The notes below the pieces were generated by a model, which did not search any database, was not told where the DNA came from, and worked only from the letters and a program-made list of their open reading frames with translations. This document shows positions 1 through 6,843 of a DNA stretch of 7,819 nt, piece after piece. Source of the DNA: an uncultured Clostridia bacterium (GTDB lineage: Bacteria; Bacillota_A; Clostridia; Christensenellales; Aristaeellaceae); the NCBI GenBank assembly GCA_947166205.1, contig CAMVDI010000078.1:1-7819 (forward strand), in the 5' to 3' direction. Both the position numbers and the translations under genes were made by a program. How positions within the stretch are numbered: position 1 is the stretch's first letter; each line of letters opens with the position of its first letter.

Positions 1-288
1 CGCCTGCCGCCGCTGACCCTGCAGCCCATTGTGGAAAACGCCGTCAAGCACGGCATGGATCCGTATGCCGGCCCGCTTCACGTGTCGGTCCGAACCTATC
101 GCGCGGACAAGGCCAGCGTCATCGTTGTGGAGGACAACGGTCCCGGATTCGACCCGTCGGCAGTCCTCGAATCGCCTACAACCCTGCAGAACATCCGCCA
201 GAGGCTGGAGTGGATGTGCGGCGGAACGCTGGAGATAGAGCCCCGGTCCGCGGGCGGAACGCTGGTCAAAGTGACAATCCCCGACTGA
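1..288 (+). CDS. Sensor histidine kinase, LytS/YesM type, C-terminal ATPase part (5' end outside window)
   Basis: The last 95 residues of a two-component sensor kinase are visible; the gene is open at the left window edge. The fragment is an HATPase_c (GHKL) ATP-binding domain. The N box is VENAVKHG at visible residues 11-18, preceded by the LPPLTLQPI stretch typical of the LytS/YesM (His_kinase) family. The G1 box is DNGPGF at 45-50. A NIRQRL stretch at 64-69 corresponds to the family's 'N-x-R-x-RL' segment, but the glycines that usually precede it are replaced by SPTT. The final GGT is at 85-87, and the protein stops at VTIPD right after the domain, as usual for this family. Family knowledge: such kinases autophosphorylate and pass phosphate to a LytTR- or AraC-type response regulator, often encoded next door; none is seen here, so it may lie upstream. 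The gene converges on the diguanylate cyclase gene, with 52 bp between the stops. Confidence 0.88.
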   Translation, partial: RLPPLTLQPIVENAVKHGMDPYAGPLHVSVRTYRADKASVIVVEDNGPGFDPSAVLESPTTLQNIRQRLEWMCGGTLEIEPRSAGGTLVKVTIPD

Positions 289-340
289 TTCTTTTTTCTT
301 CGTGCGGGAGCGCTCATTTGTCCCTTGCTCCCTGGATTAC

Positions 341-1798
341 TTACCGTCTTCTGTCTCTGCCCTTGGTCTGATAATACGCCGTCTTGGCCTGGTACATGCG
401 CTCGTCCGCCTGCTTCGCCAGCTCCAGCATGGAAAGCTCCGGTCCCTCCTTGAGCTTCGCCGTCCCGTAGGAAACAGCCAGTTCCCGGTCATGGCGCCGC
501 GACCAGGATTCCAGCCGCTCCGCGAACAGCTCCTCCGCCTGCGCCAGCTGCCCCTCGTCCGGGAAAATCAGGGCCACAAACTCGTCGCCGCCCGTGCGGT
601 AGATCTCGCCGAATTCCCCGAAGCTCTCCTTCATGAAGCGCGCCGCGGCGACCAGCATCTCATCCCCCGCCTCGTGGCCCAGCGTATCGTTGGCGGCCTT
701 CAACCCGTTCAGATCCAGCGTCATGTAGATCAGGTCGCTCCGGCGCGGATCCGTCTCCAGGGCCTTCATCTCTTCCTCATAGGCCCGGCGGTTGCGCAGG
801 CCGGTCAGCGCGTCGGTCGTGGCGTTGTTGCGCTCATCCAGAATATGCCGGGTCATGCGGCGAACCACAATGGAGATGACCGCCACGGCCAGCAGCAGGT
901 ACAGAAGCAGCGTCAGGATGATGATCGGGATGTCCCTGTTGACGTTGTTCTCCTGCTGTACGATGGCGATCACATACTCCTCCGTGCCCTGCACGGTGCA
1001 GTAGCTGCGGTATCCTTCCACATTCGTTTCAAAACTGGAAACGCGTTCCAGATCAAGGGTCTCCGGATCAATCCCCAGCGACTTCATCGACCTGCCCAGC
1101 TGCCGCGTAACCGTCGTACCGACGATCTCTCCGCTGGCCCGGTCCGCCACGATGATCTCGATGCCCTCATAGGCGGGCATGTTGGTGATCACCTCGGAGA
1201 CCTCGTTGGTGCGAAGCTCGTCCAGCAGGCGCAGCGGCTCGATGCCGATCTGCACCATCCGTTCTCCGGAATCGTTCCAGCAGATGGCGTACATCATGGA
1301 TTTGCCTTCCGCCGTGTTGGGCGTGACATCCTGGCACATGGACAGCGCCTTGTTCTTCAGCATGGGCTTGAAGAAAGCCATCTGCTCGCCCGAGTCAAAC
1401 GAGTAGCCGTAATAGATCGGCACCGTGCCGGCATAGATCTTTCCTTCCGTGTCGAAAATGTGGATTTCGTCAATGGCCATGAGCCTGGCGATCCGGATCA
1501 GCTCCGCGATATCCGTCTCGGTATCCGGGATCCTGTCAAGGATATAGGCGACGGCCTTGGCCTTGGTGATATAGTTTTCCTTGAGAGAATCCACCAGCGA
1601 GTTGACCTTTCGCTCGTTGGTCTCCAGGATGTTGCGAACCTGATCCGCCAGCACCATCGCGGTGCGGTAGGCCTGATCCCGATTGCTGCCTGCAAGCAGC
1701 GCGTATTCCGTGCCCAGCAGAACGGCCAGCACAAGAATCACCACCGTCACCAGCAGGACTACGCTGCGCGCGTGGGCCGGGTTCTTTCTTTCTTTCAC
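341..1798 (-). CDS. Membrane-anchored diguanylate cyclase with Cache-like extracellular sensor (GGDEF)
   Basis: This 485-residue protein should make cyclic di-GMP from two GTP at the inner face of the membrane in response to an external signal. Architecture: helix 1 at about 12-33; an extracellular region at about 35-288 with a Cache/PAS-like strand (EIHIFDTEGKIYAGT, 111-125); helix 2 at about 289-312; a short linker without an obvious HAMP; and a GGDEF domain at about 325-485. The active-site loop is GGDEF at 403-407. Equivalents of the PleD metal and guanine ligands are present: D362 (DLNGLK), N370 (ND) and D379 (GD). DALTGLRNRR starts the domain at 329. The RxxD inhibition site, expected at 394-397, reads GEFG. 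Near the end the AK of YQAK is kept, but the usual Arg four residues on is Tyr. The start is GTG at 1798, chosen for the Shine-Dalgarno GAGGCG (complement of 1804-1809) and the immediate KER-rich N-terminus before helix 1. It diverges from a second GGDEF gene. The ligand is unknown. Confidence 0.93.
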   Translation of the reverse strand: MKERKNPAHARSVVLLVTVVILVLAVLLGTEYALLAGSNRDQAYRTAMVLADQVRNILETNERKVNSLVDSLKENYITKAKAVAYILDRIPDTETDIAELIRIARLMAIDEIHIFDTEGKIYAGTVPIYYGYSFDSGEQMAFFKPMLKNKALSMCQDVTPNTAEGKSMMYAICWNDSGERMVQIGIEPLRLLDELRTNEVSEVITNMPAYEGIEIIVADRASGEIVGTTVTRQLGRSMKSLGIDPETLDLERVSSFETNVEGYRSYCTVQGTEEYVIAIVQQENNVNRDIPIIILTLLLYLLLAVAVISIVVRRMTRHILDERNNATTDALTGLRNRRAYEEEMKALETDPRRSDLIYMTLDLNGLKAANDTLGHEAGDEMLVAAARFMKESFGEFGEIYRTGGDEFVALIFPDEGQLAQAEELFAERLESWSRRHDRELAVSYGTAKLKEGPELSMLELAKQADERMYQAKTAYYQTKGRDRRR

Positions 1799-1872
1799 GG
1801 TATCGCCTCGTTTCGTTTCAGGGCAGGCCGCGCTGCCGCATCCTTCGCGTCAGGCGGCCGCTCACGCGGGAT

Positions 1873-1902
1873 ATTTTAGCTTCCGTCCGTTTTTCCTTTC
1901 AA
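1873..1902 (-). promoter_or_regulatory. Candidate promoter of the Cache-GGDEF gene
   Basis: Read on the minus strand, TTGAAA (complement of 1897-1902) and TAAAAT (complement of 1873-1878) are separated by 18 bp. Each element matches the SigA consensus at five of six positions. Transcription would begin near 1866, leaving a leader of about 67 nt before the GTG at 1798. It was identified by eye only. Confidence 0.45.
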
Positions 1903-1936
1903 GGGGTTTTCCAGAATGTCAAACCAGTCGGGGGGC

Positions 1937-1973
1937 GGCACAAGAGGAGCTCTTCTTCTGTTCCGGCAGTGCC
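1937..1973. repeat. Nested inverted repeat between the divergent GGDEF genes
   Basis: An outer pair, GGCAC at 1937-1941 and GTGCC at 1969-1973, encloses an inner hairpin, AAGAG (1942-1946) and CTCTT (1950-1954), with a three-base loop GAG. The inner part is also a near-palindrome centred on GAGCTC (1947-1952). No T-run follows on either strand, so it does not look like a terminator. It could be an operator or an RNA structure, or it could be chance. Confidence 0.3.
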
Positions 1974-2068
1974 TTCATGGGCTCCGGCCTTTGTATTTCA
2001 ACGCTTTCAGGACCTGTCCGGATGTCCCGGGGCTTTCCCGCTTCGTTTTCCTTTCCGCATTTTTCCGG

Positions 2069-2098
2069 TTGCCTTTTTCGCCGCAAGTATTGTATTCT
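2069..2098 (+). promoter_or_regulatory. Weak candidate promoter of the six-helix GGDEF gene
   Basis: TTGCCT (2069-2074) and TATTCT (2093-2098) are separated by 18 bp, about 60 bp upstream of the start codon. The -10 matches at four of six positions, so the call is tentative. An alternative is TTGTAT (2090-2095) with GAATAT (2113-2118) at 17 bp. The region 2090-2140 is clearly AT-richer than its surroundings, which supports a promoter somewhere here. Confidence 0.3.
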
Positions 2099-2156
2099 AA
2101 GATGTGACAGCTGAATATGAGCCGAATGACCCGAATTATACGGAAAGAAGAAAGTG

Positions 2157-3272
2157 ATGATCAAGAAGATATTCAACAGAATCAGGTCTTACCTGTTCCC
2201 CTCCCTGAACCCGCAGCTGGTGGAAATTCTTGACCGGCAGAGCGCCCGGAACATCAGCAACGTGGGGCTTGCGGTCTTCTTTTTTGAGACCGCCGCCATC
2301 CTGCTCTTTATGGCCTATGAAGGATGGAAGTTTGAGGGCTCATCCCTTGTGAGCCTGATCAGCGTGGGCTTCTGCGCGCTGTTCAGCCTGCTCGTCTTCC
2401 TGGTCAGCGGGAAGCTGAAGTCCCGGAGCGACGCGCCCCACTGGATGTACCTGGCATTCAAGCTCTTTTTCTACGTCGTCTACACCCTGTGGGCGATCCA
2501 TGTTGATATGAGGCACTATCAGGCCGAGGATCAGATGCTCACCTTCTTCGCGGTTCAGCTCATGATGGTCTGTTTTGTCATGTTCAGGCCATGGGTGGGC
2601 ATACTCCTGACCATCGGAGCCTACGCGGGCCTCTATGCCGCCGCGCTGTATGTGCGCGGGGCGGACGGAATTGACCTGATCAATTATATCATCCTCATGG
2701 TCCTTTCCATCGTGGGAATATGCATTCGGTTTGATACCCAGCTCTATCTCGCGCGAAAAGAAGAGCGGATGAAAAACGAGGCCCTCGTCCTCGAAAAATA
2801 CATGCGACAGGATCCCCTCACGGGACTTCATAACCGCCTGGCGCTGGAAGAATTCGCCAAGGAAGTCGACGGTTCCCCCCTGACAGCCTTCATGGTCGAT
2901 ATCAACTACTTCAAGGAGATCAATGACCGGTACGGGCATATCGCGGGCGACAGCATCCTGAAAGAAACCGGTTCCATCCTGCGAAGCCTGTTTCCCGGAG
3001 CCTCGTATTTCCGCTACGGCGGGGACGAGTTCCTCGTCCTGAGCGGGAAGGATCCGGAGCGGAATTATTCCGAGAATTCATACAGCTTCGACACCGACGC
3101 CGCGAAGTCGGCCCTGCGTGTTTCGCTGTCCATCGGGGCTGCCGGGGGCTCCCCCGGGGACTATGATGAGCTTTTTGAGCTGATCTCCAGGGCGGATGAA
3201 CAGCTGTATGCCGTCAAGGCGGTCCTGCATTCCCCGGAGCACGGCGGCCATGACCGCCGCGGCGCCAGGTAA
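2157..3272 (+). CDS. Six-helix membrane diguanylate cyclase (GGDEF)
   Basis: This is a second predicted cyclic-di-GMP synthase, 371 residues from ATG 2157. The N-terminal half is a membrane sensor with helices at about 36-54, 64-84, 97-116, 127-143, 147-166 and 173-192, resembling MASE-like input modules without a clear match. A charged, probably coiled-coil linker (195-215) leads into the GGDEF domain, which begins at DPLTGLHNR (219-227). The catalytic loop is GGDEF at 288-292. Metal and substrate residues D248 (DINYFK), N256 and D265 are conserved, and ADEQLYAVK near the C-terminus keeps the lysine. The RxxD inhibition site is absent (FPGA at 279-282), as in the divergent neighbour. The start is ambiguous: a GTG at 2154 lies directly before the ATG. 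GGAAAG at 2142-2147 is nine bases from the ATG and six from the GTG, so ATG is preferred. The gene ends in an Arg-rich tail just before a strong hairpin. Confidence 0.92.
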   Translation: MIKKIFNRIRSYLFPSLNPQLVEILDRQSARNISNVGLAVFFFETAAILLFMAYEGWKFEGSSLVSLISVGFCALFSLLVFLVSGKLKSRSDAPHWMYLAFKLFFYVVYTLWAIHVDMRHYQAEDQMLTFFAVQLMMVCFVMFRPWVGILLTIGAYAGLYAAALYVRGADGIDLINYIILMVLSIVGICIRFDTQLYLARKEERMKNEALVLEKYMRQDPLTGLHNRLALEEFAKEVDGSPLTAFMVDINYFKEINDRYGHIAGDSILKETGSILRSLFPGASYFRYGGDEFLVLSGKDPERNYSENSYSFDTDAAKSALRVSLSIGAAGGSPGDYDELFELISRADEQLYAVKAVLHSPEHGGHDRRGAR

Positions 3273-3293
3273 GGAAGGAAACACAGGGGACAA

Positions 3294-3340
3294 GGGGGGC
3301 GGCAGCACAGGGGGGAAGGTCCCCTGTGCTGCCGCCCCCT
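3294..3340 (+). terminator. Very strong GC-rich hairpin, probable terminator of the six-helix GGDEF gene
   Basis: A perfect 19-bp stem joins 3295-3313 to 3321-3339 around a seven-base loop (3314-3320); a G-T pair at 3294/3340 could extend it. It begins 22 bp after the stop codon at 3272. The tract after it (TGTTGCTT) is only partly T-rich, so intrinsic termination may be incomplete, but the stem is far stronger than most. CACAGGGG occurs at 3282-3289 and again inside the left arm at 3306-3313, so a weaker alternative pairing with 3321-3328 is possible. The hairpin sits directly upstream of the next promoter and would insulate the glycosidase unit. Confidence 0.75.
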
Positions 3341-3345
3341 GTTGC

Positions 3346-3374
3346 TTGCAACGAAAACTACATTCTGCTATAAT
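3346..3374 (+). promoter_or_regulatory. SigA-type promoter with extended -10 for the glycosidase / Lgt-like unit
   Basis: TTGCAA (3346-3351) and a perfect TATAAT (3369-3374) are separated by 17 bp, and a TG at 3366-3367 makes the extended TGnTATAAT form. Transcription would start near 3381, giving a leader of about 60 nt before ATG 3442. The -35 is embedded in the inverted repeat GTTGC-TT-GCAAC (3341-3352), which could be an operator or chance. Confidence 0.72.
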
Positions 3375-3441
3375 TTCTGTGTTTTTCCGGCTCCGGCTGA
3401 TCCGGAAGCATTCTCCGCAGGAAAGGAACTGTCATCCGCCT

Positions 3442-4371
3442 ATGAAGAAAAGTTTTTTTGTCCGGCTCCTCCGCGGGCTTCTCTGCGCCCTTCTTCTTTT
3501 GTCCATGGCCGCCGCGGCGGCGGAAGTGAAGCCTCTGGATACGGATATGATGACCCACGGCTTCCCGCTTCGGAAGGACGGCTGGATCTCCGACGCGGAA
3601 TACCGGGATTCATCCATTCACATCGTATGCGAGCATCTGAAGCGGAAGCCGAAATCCAGCCGGGAAGCCACGGTCTGCCGGTGGATCACGATCGAAATCG
3701 CGGATCCTTCCCAGCTGCGGACCGCCATGAGCATGGACAGCTACGACGATCCGGGAACGGTCAGCGCCGTCTCCCTGGCCAAGTATGTGAACGCCGCGGT
3801 GGCGCTGAACGGCGACTATTTCAAATATAATTACGACAAGGGCTATGTGCTCCGCCAGGGGGTTCTGTACCGGGACGCGCTGGACGGGGAGTGGGATTCC
3901 CTGATCATCGACGATCAGGGCGATTTTCATGACGTCCCCGCGGCCACCAGCGAATCCATGGCCGCGGCCCTCTCGGAGCTTGAGGCGGAAGGCCGCAGGC
4001 CGATGAACGTGTTCACCTTCGGCCCTGTGCTGATCAAGGACGGAAAGATTCTGCGGGAGGACGGGGAATATCCCCCGGAGATGCATTATCCGACCCTGGC
4101 CGCCCAGCGCATCGCCCTGATCCAGCTGGATCACCTGAAGTACGCCGTGATGGAGATCGACTCCGACGGCGGAAACGGGACGGGCATGAACCTCGGCGAG
4201 CTCGCCCGTTTCATCCTGGAGGTCTATCCGGACTGCAAAATGGCCTACAACCTGGCCGGGGGCGGATCCACCCACCTGATCCTGAACGGGCGCCAGATCC
4301 ACAAGACCATCAGCGGCCGGGCCGTCAGCGATATCATCTATTTTGCCTCCGCCGAAGAGCCGGAGGAATGA
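3442..4371 (+). CDS. Exported phosphodiester glycosidase family protein (NAGPA/DUF2233-like)
   Basis: The predicted protein has 309 residues. An N-terminal signal peptide (positive MKKSFFVRLLRG, hydrophobic core 12-22, Ala-rich cleavage region near 27) indicates secretion. The rest resembles the phosphodiester glycosidase domain (PF09992), whose named member uncovers mannose-6-phosphate by removing GlcNAc from a phosphodiester; bacterial members are often linked to exopolysaccharide. Family motifs seen: NGDYF at 123-127 (usual form NGGFF), FGPVLIKDGK at 193-202, AQRIALIQLD at 221-230 (replacing the usual PRTAIG), GMNLGELA at 248-255, NLAGGGSTHL at 270-279 and R-V-D-IYF at 293-301. The usual NLDGGGS Asp is Ala272, so activity or substrate may differ. 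ATG 3442 was chosen because it begins a textbook signal peptide; the frame is open further upstream but runs through the terminator and promoter. The ribosome site AAAGGA (3422-3427) is about 14 bases away, rather far. It is probably co-transcribed with the Lgt-like gene. Confidence 0.87.
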   Translation: MKKSFFVRLLRGLLCALLLLSMAAAAAEVKPLDTDMMTHGFPLRKDGWISDAEYRDSSIHIVCEHLKRKPKSSREATVCRWITIEIADPSQLRTAMSMDSYDDPGTVSAVSLAKYVNAAVALNGDYFKYNYDKGYVLRQGVLYRDALDGEWDSLIIDDQGDFHDVPAATSESMAAALSELEAEGRRPMNVFTFGPVLIKDGKILREDGEYPPEMHYPTLAAQRIALIQLDHLKYAVMEIDSDGGNGTGMNLGELARFILEVYPDCKMAYNLAGGGSTHLILNGRQIHKTISGRAVSDIIYFASAEEPEE

Positions 4372-4421
4372 CGCGGCTTTCCGGGACCGCCGAAAGGCCT
4401 TTCCCCGGCTGAGCCCGATAC

Positions 4422-4428
4422 AGGGAGG
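4422..4428 (+). promoter_or_regulatory. Strong ribosome binding site for the Lgt-like gene
   Basis: AGGGAGG sits eight bases before ATG 4437 and fixes that start. No promoter-like pair is evident in the 65 bp after the glycosidase stop, which supports translation from a shared message. A palindrome, GAAAGGCCTTTC, lies at 4392-4403 in the same gap, with no T-run after it. Confidence 0.6.
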
Positions 4429-4436
4429 CTGTTCCC

Positions 4437-5468
4437 ATGCAATCCTTTTCCATCGGCCCCGTCTCCGTCCGGGTTTACGGCCTGTGCCTCGCCCTGGCGC
4501 TGCTGGCGGCACTTTGCTGGATGCTGGCCCGCGCCCGGAACCTGAAAGAGGGAACGGTGAGGGTCTTCGCGCTGCTGGCTCTTCCCCTGGGCTTTCTGTC
4601 CGCCCGGCTCGCCCAGTGCCTGGTCTCCCAGGGATGGCACCTGCTGCGCCCGGATTTTTTCTTCAATTTTCAGCGGGGGGGCTTTCTCCTTTACGGCGCC
4701 GTGGGCGGCACGGTTCTGGCGGCCCTGATCGCGGCGAAAATCACCCGTCAGTCCCCGGGGACGCTGCTGGACCTGGCCGCCGCGCCGGGCATGCTGGTCA
4801 TCGCTGTGTGCCGCTTCGCGGAGGGGCTGATCGGCGTCGGCTACGGCCGGAGCATCGCGGAATGGTTTGACCCCTGGGGCGAATACACCTTCTTCCCTCT
4901 CGAGGATCCGGAACCCCTGATGCGGTTTCCCTTCGGCATCCCGGACTACTATGGGGACTATCATTTCAGCGTCTTTCTGCTGGAGGGGCTGGCCGCGCTG
5001 GCGTTTCTGCTGATCCTGCGGAAAAAGAAAAGCCCCGTTCCCGGGGCCGTCTTCCTGCTGGGGCTGATCCTGTACGCCGGTGCTCAGACCACCCTGGAAA
5101 GCCTGCGGGCGGACAGCCTGCCCAAATGGGGCTTCGTCCGGGTCAGCCAGCTGCTCAGCGGCATCCTGCTGGTGCTGATTCTGGCCGGCTTTACCCGCCG
5201 CCTTCTGAAGGCGGGCAGGCCCTTTCCCGTTCTCCCCTGGGTCGGAACCGCGGCCTGCATGGGGCTCATCCTGGCGATGGAATTCGCGCTGGAAAAGAAG
5301 ATTCTCTTTCTGCAGTGGATGCGCATGGATCTGTGCTATCTGGTGATGGCGGCGGCCAGCGCCGGGCTGACGCTGATCGGCGTCCGCCAGTGGAAGCGGT
5401 TTTCACAGGCCGCGGAGGGAGCAGCCCCGCGGAACGCTTCCCCGAAACTTCCGCAAGAGTTTCCGTAA
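4437..5468 (+). CDS. Divergent prolipoprotein diacylglyceryl transferase (Lgt)-like membrane protein
   Basis: The 343-residue polytopic membrane protein has the Lgt fold signature but diverges at key sites. Lgt moves diacylglycerol from phosphatidylglycerol to the lipobox cysteine of prelipoproteins. Lgt-like segments in order: IGPVSVRVYGL at 6-16 (typical start), GGFLLYGAVGG at 81-91 (canonical HGGL segment, with Tyr86 in place of His), CRFAEGLIGVGYG at 125-137 (the GRxxNFxNxE segment, of which only Arg126 remains) and ESLRADS...GFVRVSQ at 221-238 (the C-terminal Arg region and conserved SQ). MRFPFGIPDYYGDYHFSVFLLE matches the segment where Firmicutes Lgt paralogues read PFAV...LAIFLYE. Two additional helices (about 264-284 and 296-314) and a polar tail extend beyond the usual end. 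It follows the exported glycosidase by 65 bp and is probably in its operon. It may be an Lgt paralogue with another substrate, so the symbol lgt is not assigned. Confidence 0.75.
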   Translation: MQSFSIGPVSVRVYGLCLALALLAALCWMLARARNLKEGTVRVFALLALPLGFLSARLAQCLVSQGWHLLRPDFFFNFQRGGFLLYGAVGGTVLAALIAAKITRQSPGTLLDLAAAPGMLVIAVCRFAEGLIGVGYGRSIAEWFDPWGEYTFFPLEDPEPLMRFPFGIPDYYGDYHFSVFLLEGLAALAFLLILRKKKSPVPGAVFLLGLILYAGAQTTLESLRADSLPKWGFVRVSQLLSGILLVLILAGFTRRLLKAGRPFPVLPWVGTAACMGLILAMEFALEKKILFLQWMRMDLCYLVMAAASAGLTLIGVRQWKRFSQAAEGAAPRNASPKLPQEFP

Positions 5469-5525
5469 TCTTCCTGAATCATTCCGGACGCGCCCTTCCG
5501 GAGGCCGGCGGGGCGAACGGACGGA

Positions 5526-6797
5526 TCAGAAGTTGACGACGACGATGCCGTTGACGACCCGGATGGAACCGTCGTCCGGATAATGGGGCATGGCCTGAAC
5601 CTCGGGAAGGCCCAGGACGCTGTCCCCGGAATCATAGACCGGGCCGAATCCGCACCAGCGTTCCATAAAGCTGGTCCAGGCATAGGAGTTCAAATAGGTC
5701 TCCATATTCTCCCCATAGGCGTCCAGATGAATAAAATCCAGCTCCCCGATGTTGTAGAGGGACTGGTCCGCCGCATGCTCGCCGTTCAGGAAAGCGACGG
5801 GCAGCTCGTCCCGGTATCCCTCCGCGGACCGGATCCGGGCCGCCAGCGTCGTGTACCAGGCGATGGCCTCCTGCTGCTGGAAGGCCGCCTTCAGATAGCA
5901 CTGATTGGAGAAGCGGACGTACATGAACCCGTTCAGGAGCAGCACGCCGGCGGCGGCCCAGGACAGCGCGCGCCGCGGTTCCGGCCGGGAAAAGCCCGCC
6001 CGGTCCGCCAGGAAGACGAAGAGCGCCGCCTTCATCACCAGCCCGTAGGTCATCAGCCCGTGCACCGTCCCGCACATGATAAAGATAAAATTGCACCCCA
6101 TCGGGAAAAGAAGAAGAATCAGGATCAGAACCGCCCCGCGGAAGGGGCTCCTTTTCATCGTGAGGAAAACCGCCCGCGCCGCGAGAACCGCGTCCGCGAC
6201 GAGCATGATCCCGTGCAGATAATAGGCGTGCATGGGATACATGTCATAGGCCACGTCCCGGGTCGGGAGGAAGAATTCCCGACAGGCTCTTCCCGTCCGC
6301 TCCAGAAATGTTCCGAAGGTCATGACCCCCATCTGGTCAATGCCCATGTACTGGTTCAGCTCCATCTGAAACTTGCTCAGGAAGAACCGGTTCAGCAGAA
6401 AATACAGCCCCACGGAGCAAAGGACGCAGAGGACCTGCCCCGCCGCCTTTTTCAGGAAAAAGGCGGGCTTTTCGTCCCTTTCGGAAACCAGCATCAGATC
6501 ATAGAGCAGCGGAATACTCAGCAGCATGGGCAGAAACGCCTGATACACGCCGATGGAGCAGGCGCAGAGCAGCACCGCCGCCGCCTTCGCCCACCACCGG
6601 TCCACCGCGCAGATCAGCGCCGCGCCGGAAACGATCATCAGCATCGCCAGCAGATAGTACGGGGCGGTATACATATAGCCGAAGAGACCGGCCATCGTCG
6701 GAAAGGAAGTCATCACCGCGCCGAGCCCCGCGCAGAGGGCGGGCCGCTCAATCTTCAGCAGGCGCACCAGCAGGCAGGCCGCCCCCGCCGCGGAGGC
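5526..6797 (-). pseudogene. GtrII-family membrane glucosyltransferase, N-terminus missing (likely broken gene)
   Basis: About 420 residues are recognisable as the middle and C-terminal part of a GtrII-like (Glucos_trans_II, GT-C fold) membrane glucosyltransferase, a family that adds glucosyl side groups to surface polysaccharides from a lipid-linked donor. Visible: a TSFPTMAGLFGYMYTAPYY segment coded just below 6713, then a series of hydrophobic helices including a GVYQAFLPMLLSIP segment typical of the family. A soluble C-terminal region follows (FSNQCYLKAAFQQQEAIAWY to the end, VNGIVVVNF). Family members usually have about 100 more N-terminal residues with the acidic first external loop (DD..R type) thought to be catalytic; nothing like it is encoded upstream, where the opposite-strand flavoprotein gene and its promoter lie. 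The frame stays open to 7679, but that part is antisense to a real gene. Possible internal starts are GTG 6767 and ATG 6713, neither with a good ribosome site. A short functional variant from 6767 (413 residues) cannot be excluded. Confidence 0.62.
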
Positions 6798-6843
6798 AAA
6801 CCCGGGTTCTGCCGGGGCTTTCCCTGTTTCCCTCCGGAATCCC

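Larger units (their letters stand above)
1799..2156. other. Intergenic region between the two divergent GGDEF genes
   Basis: This 358-bp stretch holds no credible gene; the short open frames in it lack ribosome sites and look random. It contains a candidate minus-strand promoter (1873-1902), a candidate plus-strand promoter (2069-2098) and a long pyrimidine-rich plus-strand tract around 2035-2080. It also holds a nested inverted repeat at 1937-1973. The inverted repeat lies between the two promoters, which is where a shared regulator of the divergent genes would be expected, but that is inference. Confidence 0.6.

Noticed and set aside
306..332. Inverted repeat GGGAGC / GCTCCC between the convergent kinase and cyclase genes
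   Set aside because: The stem is only six base pairs with a 15-base loop and no T-run on the correct side for either gene. It was not called a terminator.
302..1879. A 525-codon plus-strand open frame covering the Cache-GGDEF gene
   Set aside because: It is antisense to a gene with clear GGDEF motifs. The predicted protein is rich in Arg, Gln, His and Gly with no recognisable domain, which is typical of an open frame opposite a GC-rich gene.
1683..2114. Short plus-strand open frames in and beside the intergenic region between the GGDEF genes
   Set aside because: They overlap the 5' end of the cyclase gene or lack ribosome sites. The composition looks random and the frames overlap the candidate promoters.
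3196..3441. Upstream extension of the glycosidase frame to 3196
   Set aside because: It would overlap the end of the GGDEF gene and run through the terminator and promoter. The signal peptide begins at ATG 3442.
3508..3521. Self-complementary GCC/GGC run
   Set aside because: It is explained by the Ala-rich cleavage region of the signal peptide in GC-rich codons.
3610..4512. A 300-codon minus-strand open frame over the glycosidase gene
   Set aside because: It is a shadow of the plus-strand gene with no domain resemblance and no ribosome site that stands out.
5482..5502. TCCGGA repeated at 5483-5488 and 5497-5502 between the convergent Lgt-like and glucosyltransferase genes
   Set aside because: It can form a six-pair stem, but TCCGGA is itself a palindrome in GC-rich DNA and no T-tract follows, so a terminator is not supported.
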